Source: Candidatus Bathyarchaeota archaeon
Lineage (GTDB): Archaea > Thermoproteota > Bathyarchaeia > 40CM-2-53-6 > RBG-13-38-9
Assembly (NCBI GenBank): GCA_030671315.1
Contig: DAOUZW010000053.1
Coordinates: 1-7,309, forward strand
DNA: 7,309 nucleotides
Direction: 5' to 3'
In this document: positions 6,544 through 7,309 of the stretch, in pieces
Layout: every line of letters begins with the position of its first letter
Numbering within the stretch: position 1 is the first letter of the stretch
The notes under the pieces: generated by a model
The model's input: the letters and a program-made list of their open reading frames with translations, nothing else
Told to the model about the DNA's origin: nothing
Databases searched by the model: none
Program-made: the position numbers and the translations under genes

Positions 6544-7309
6544 TCACTTAGCTAGTATGGAAATGTTCGCCCCAAGTAAAGCCCGTATCCTTTCCTCTAG
6601 CATATGTAATCGCTCCCCAAGATCAGTTTGGAGTTCGGATATTTTTACTTCAAATCCTAAACTCGATTGCTTTAGTTCAGCAATTTCCTTTTCGATCTTT
6701 CTTTTTGAGAGGTCTAATTTCTGGTTATTTTCAGCAAACTTACTGGCTTCAGATGTTGACATAAGCCGTTTCTCTTTTTCTCTGAGATGTTCGAATTCTT
6801 GATGTATTCTTTCAAGGAAGCCATCTTGTACAAGTTTAATTGTGTCCAATACTTTCTTTTCTTTTTTCTTATCTATTGTGATCTTGCCATCTTCAAGTAA
6901 ATATTTCACATCGTGAAGTAGTAATGATACCTGAGTCAGGTCATTGCTCTCAAGAACTGCATAATTAGGATCTTTAACGAAGTGTCGAAGGGTGACCATG
7001 CTTTCAGGACGTAGTGTAATTTTCTCCTCACTGACTGACTTGACTAATTTCCGCAGGGGCTTGTTAAAAGGGTCCAGAAATTTTGAAAGTTCTATCTTAA
7101 TCTCTTGAATATCTGTCTGAACTTTTTCTAGTTCCTTGAACTCATCTTTACCTCTCATCCTGCTGAACTGCAGATTCACTTCTTCTAGTTGTGCATTTAG
7201 TTGCTTTATCCGTTCCTCAGCTTTGCCCAATTCTATTCTCATTTGTTTTGGTCTTTCTAGAATCTCAACAGTCTTCTCACTATTTTTACGAATCACCTTA
7301 ATCTGTTGG
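6544..7309 (-). CDS. Coiled-coil protein of unknown function, N-terminus cut by window edge
   Basis: At least 255 residues, highly charged, with no signal peptide or membrane segment, so probably cytoplasmic. Numbering from the GTG at 7296: a heptad-rich helix at about 17-72, a central non-coiled region at about 72-142 (around FLDPFNKPLRKLV, FVKDPNY and LLEDGKITI), then a long coiled coil at about 143-240. The arrangement of a PL-K segment, a DP motif and an 'EDGKI' motif before a lysine-rich helix recalls an archaeal family often labelled hypothetical or SbcC-like; that is recollection, not a search. There are no Walker motifs, so this is not a complete SMC or Rad50 ATPase. The frame stays open upstream of the GTG to the window edge (codons for Gln, Gln, Ile, Lys) and no Shine-Dalgarno site precedes it, so the true start is probably outside. 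It is convergent with carB, with four bases between the stop codons. Its role is unknown. Confidence 0.85.
   Translation of the reverse strand, partial: QQIKVIRKNSEKTVEILERPKQMRIELGKAEERIKQLNAQLEEVNLQFSRMRGKDEFKELEKVQTDIQEIKIELSKFLDPFNKPLRKLVKSVSEEKITLRPESMVTLRHFVKDPNYAVLESNDLTQVSLLLHDVKYLLEDGKITIDKKKEKKVLDTIKLVQDGFLERIHQEFEHLREKEKRLMSTSEASKFAENNQKLDLSKRKIEKEIAELKQSSLGFEVKISELQTDLGERLHMLEERIRALLGANISILAK

Noticed and set aside
7294..7296. GTG at 7296 as the true start of the coiled-coil gene
   Set aside because: The frame remains open upstream to the window edge and no ribosome site precedes the GTG, so it is probably an internal Val codon.
6544..7309. SbcC, Rad50 or SMC ATPase identity for the coiled-coil gene
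   Set aside because: No Walker A, Walker B or zinc-hook motif is present in the visible part; coiled-coil composition alone often causes such mislabelling.
1..7309. CRISPR array, tRNA, rRNA, transposase or phage genes
   Set aside because: No regularly spaced repeats, no cloverleaf-like segments and no matching protein motifs were seen on either strand.

Overview
The window looks like a piece of an archaeal chromosome, A+T-rich (roughly 40% G+C by eye). The archaeal call rests on three things. A MacB-type ABC operon ends in a tail-anchored, beta-rich surface protein in the style of archaeal COG1361 proteins. Gene starts use short purine-rich Shine-Dalgarno sites or near-leaderless promoters. 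The coiled-coil protein at the right edge resembles a widespread archaeal family of unknown function. An Asgard (for example Thorarchaeota-like) or thermoplasmatal origin is possible, but the sequence alone does not settle it.

Left part (65-3102, minus strand): a compact three-gene operon read right to left. It encodes a LolD/MacB-type ABC ATPase (3102-2314), an FtsX/MacB-type permease with four membrane segments and a large external domain (2305-1064), and a secreted protein with two probable beta-sandwich domains held by one C-terminal membrane helix (1051-65). Gaps are only 8 and 12 bases. The three products probably form one envelope machine in which ATP hydrolysis inside drives movement of the external domains. 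The substrate cannot be read from the sequence. A small hairpin follows the last gene.

Middle (3103-3341): a divergent spacer of about 240 bases. It holds candidate TATA boxes in both directions and a repeated GC-rich heptamer (GCGCACT, two copies 29 bases apart) that stands out in an AT-rich background.

Right part: a full-length carB (3342-6539, plus strand), the large subunit of carbamoyl-phosphate synthase, which supplies pyrimidine and arginine synthesis. Its glutaminase partner carA is not in the window. Arginine codon use in carB (mostly CGN) is very different from that of the ABC operon (mostly AGA/AGG). carB ends only four bases from the stop of a convergent coiled-coil gene (7309-6544, minus strand) that runs off the right edge.

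No RNA genes, CRISPR arrays, insertion sequences or attachment sites were seen. I found no clear new biological system. The points most worth checking are the ABC operon with its anchored accessory protein, the orphan and codon-distinct carB, the spacer repeats and the uncharacterised coiled-coil protein.
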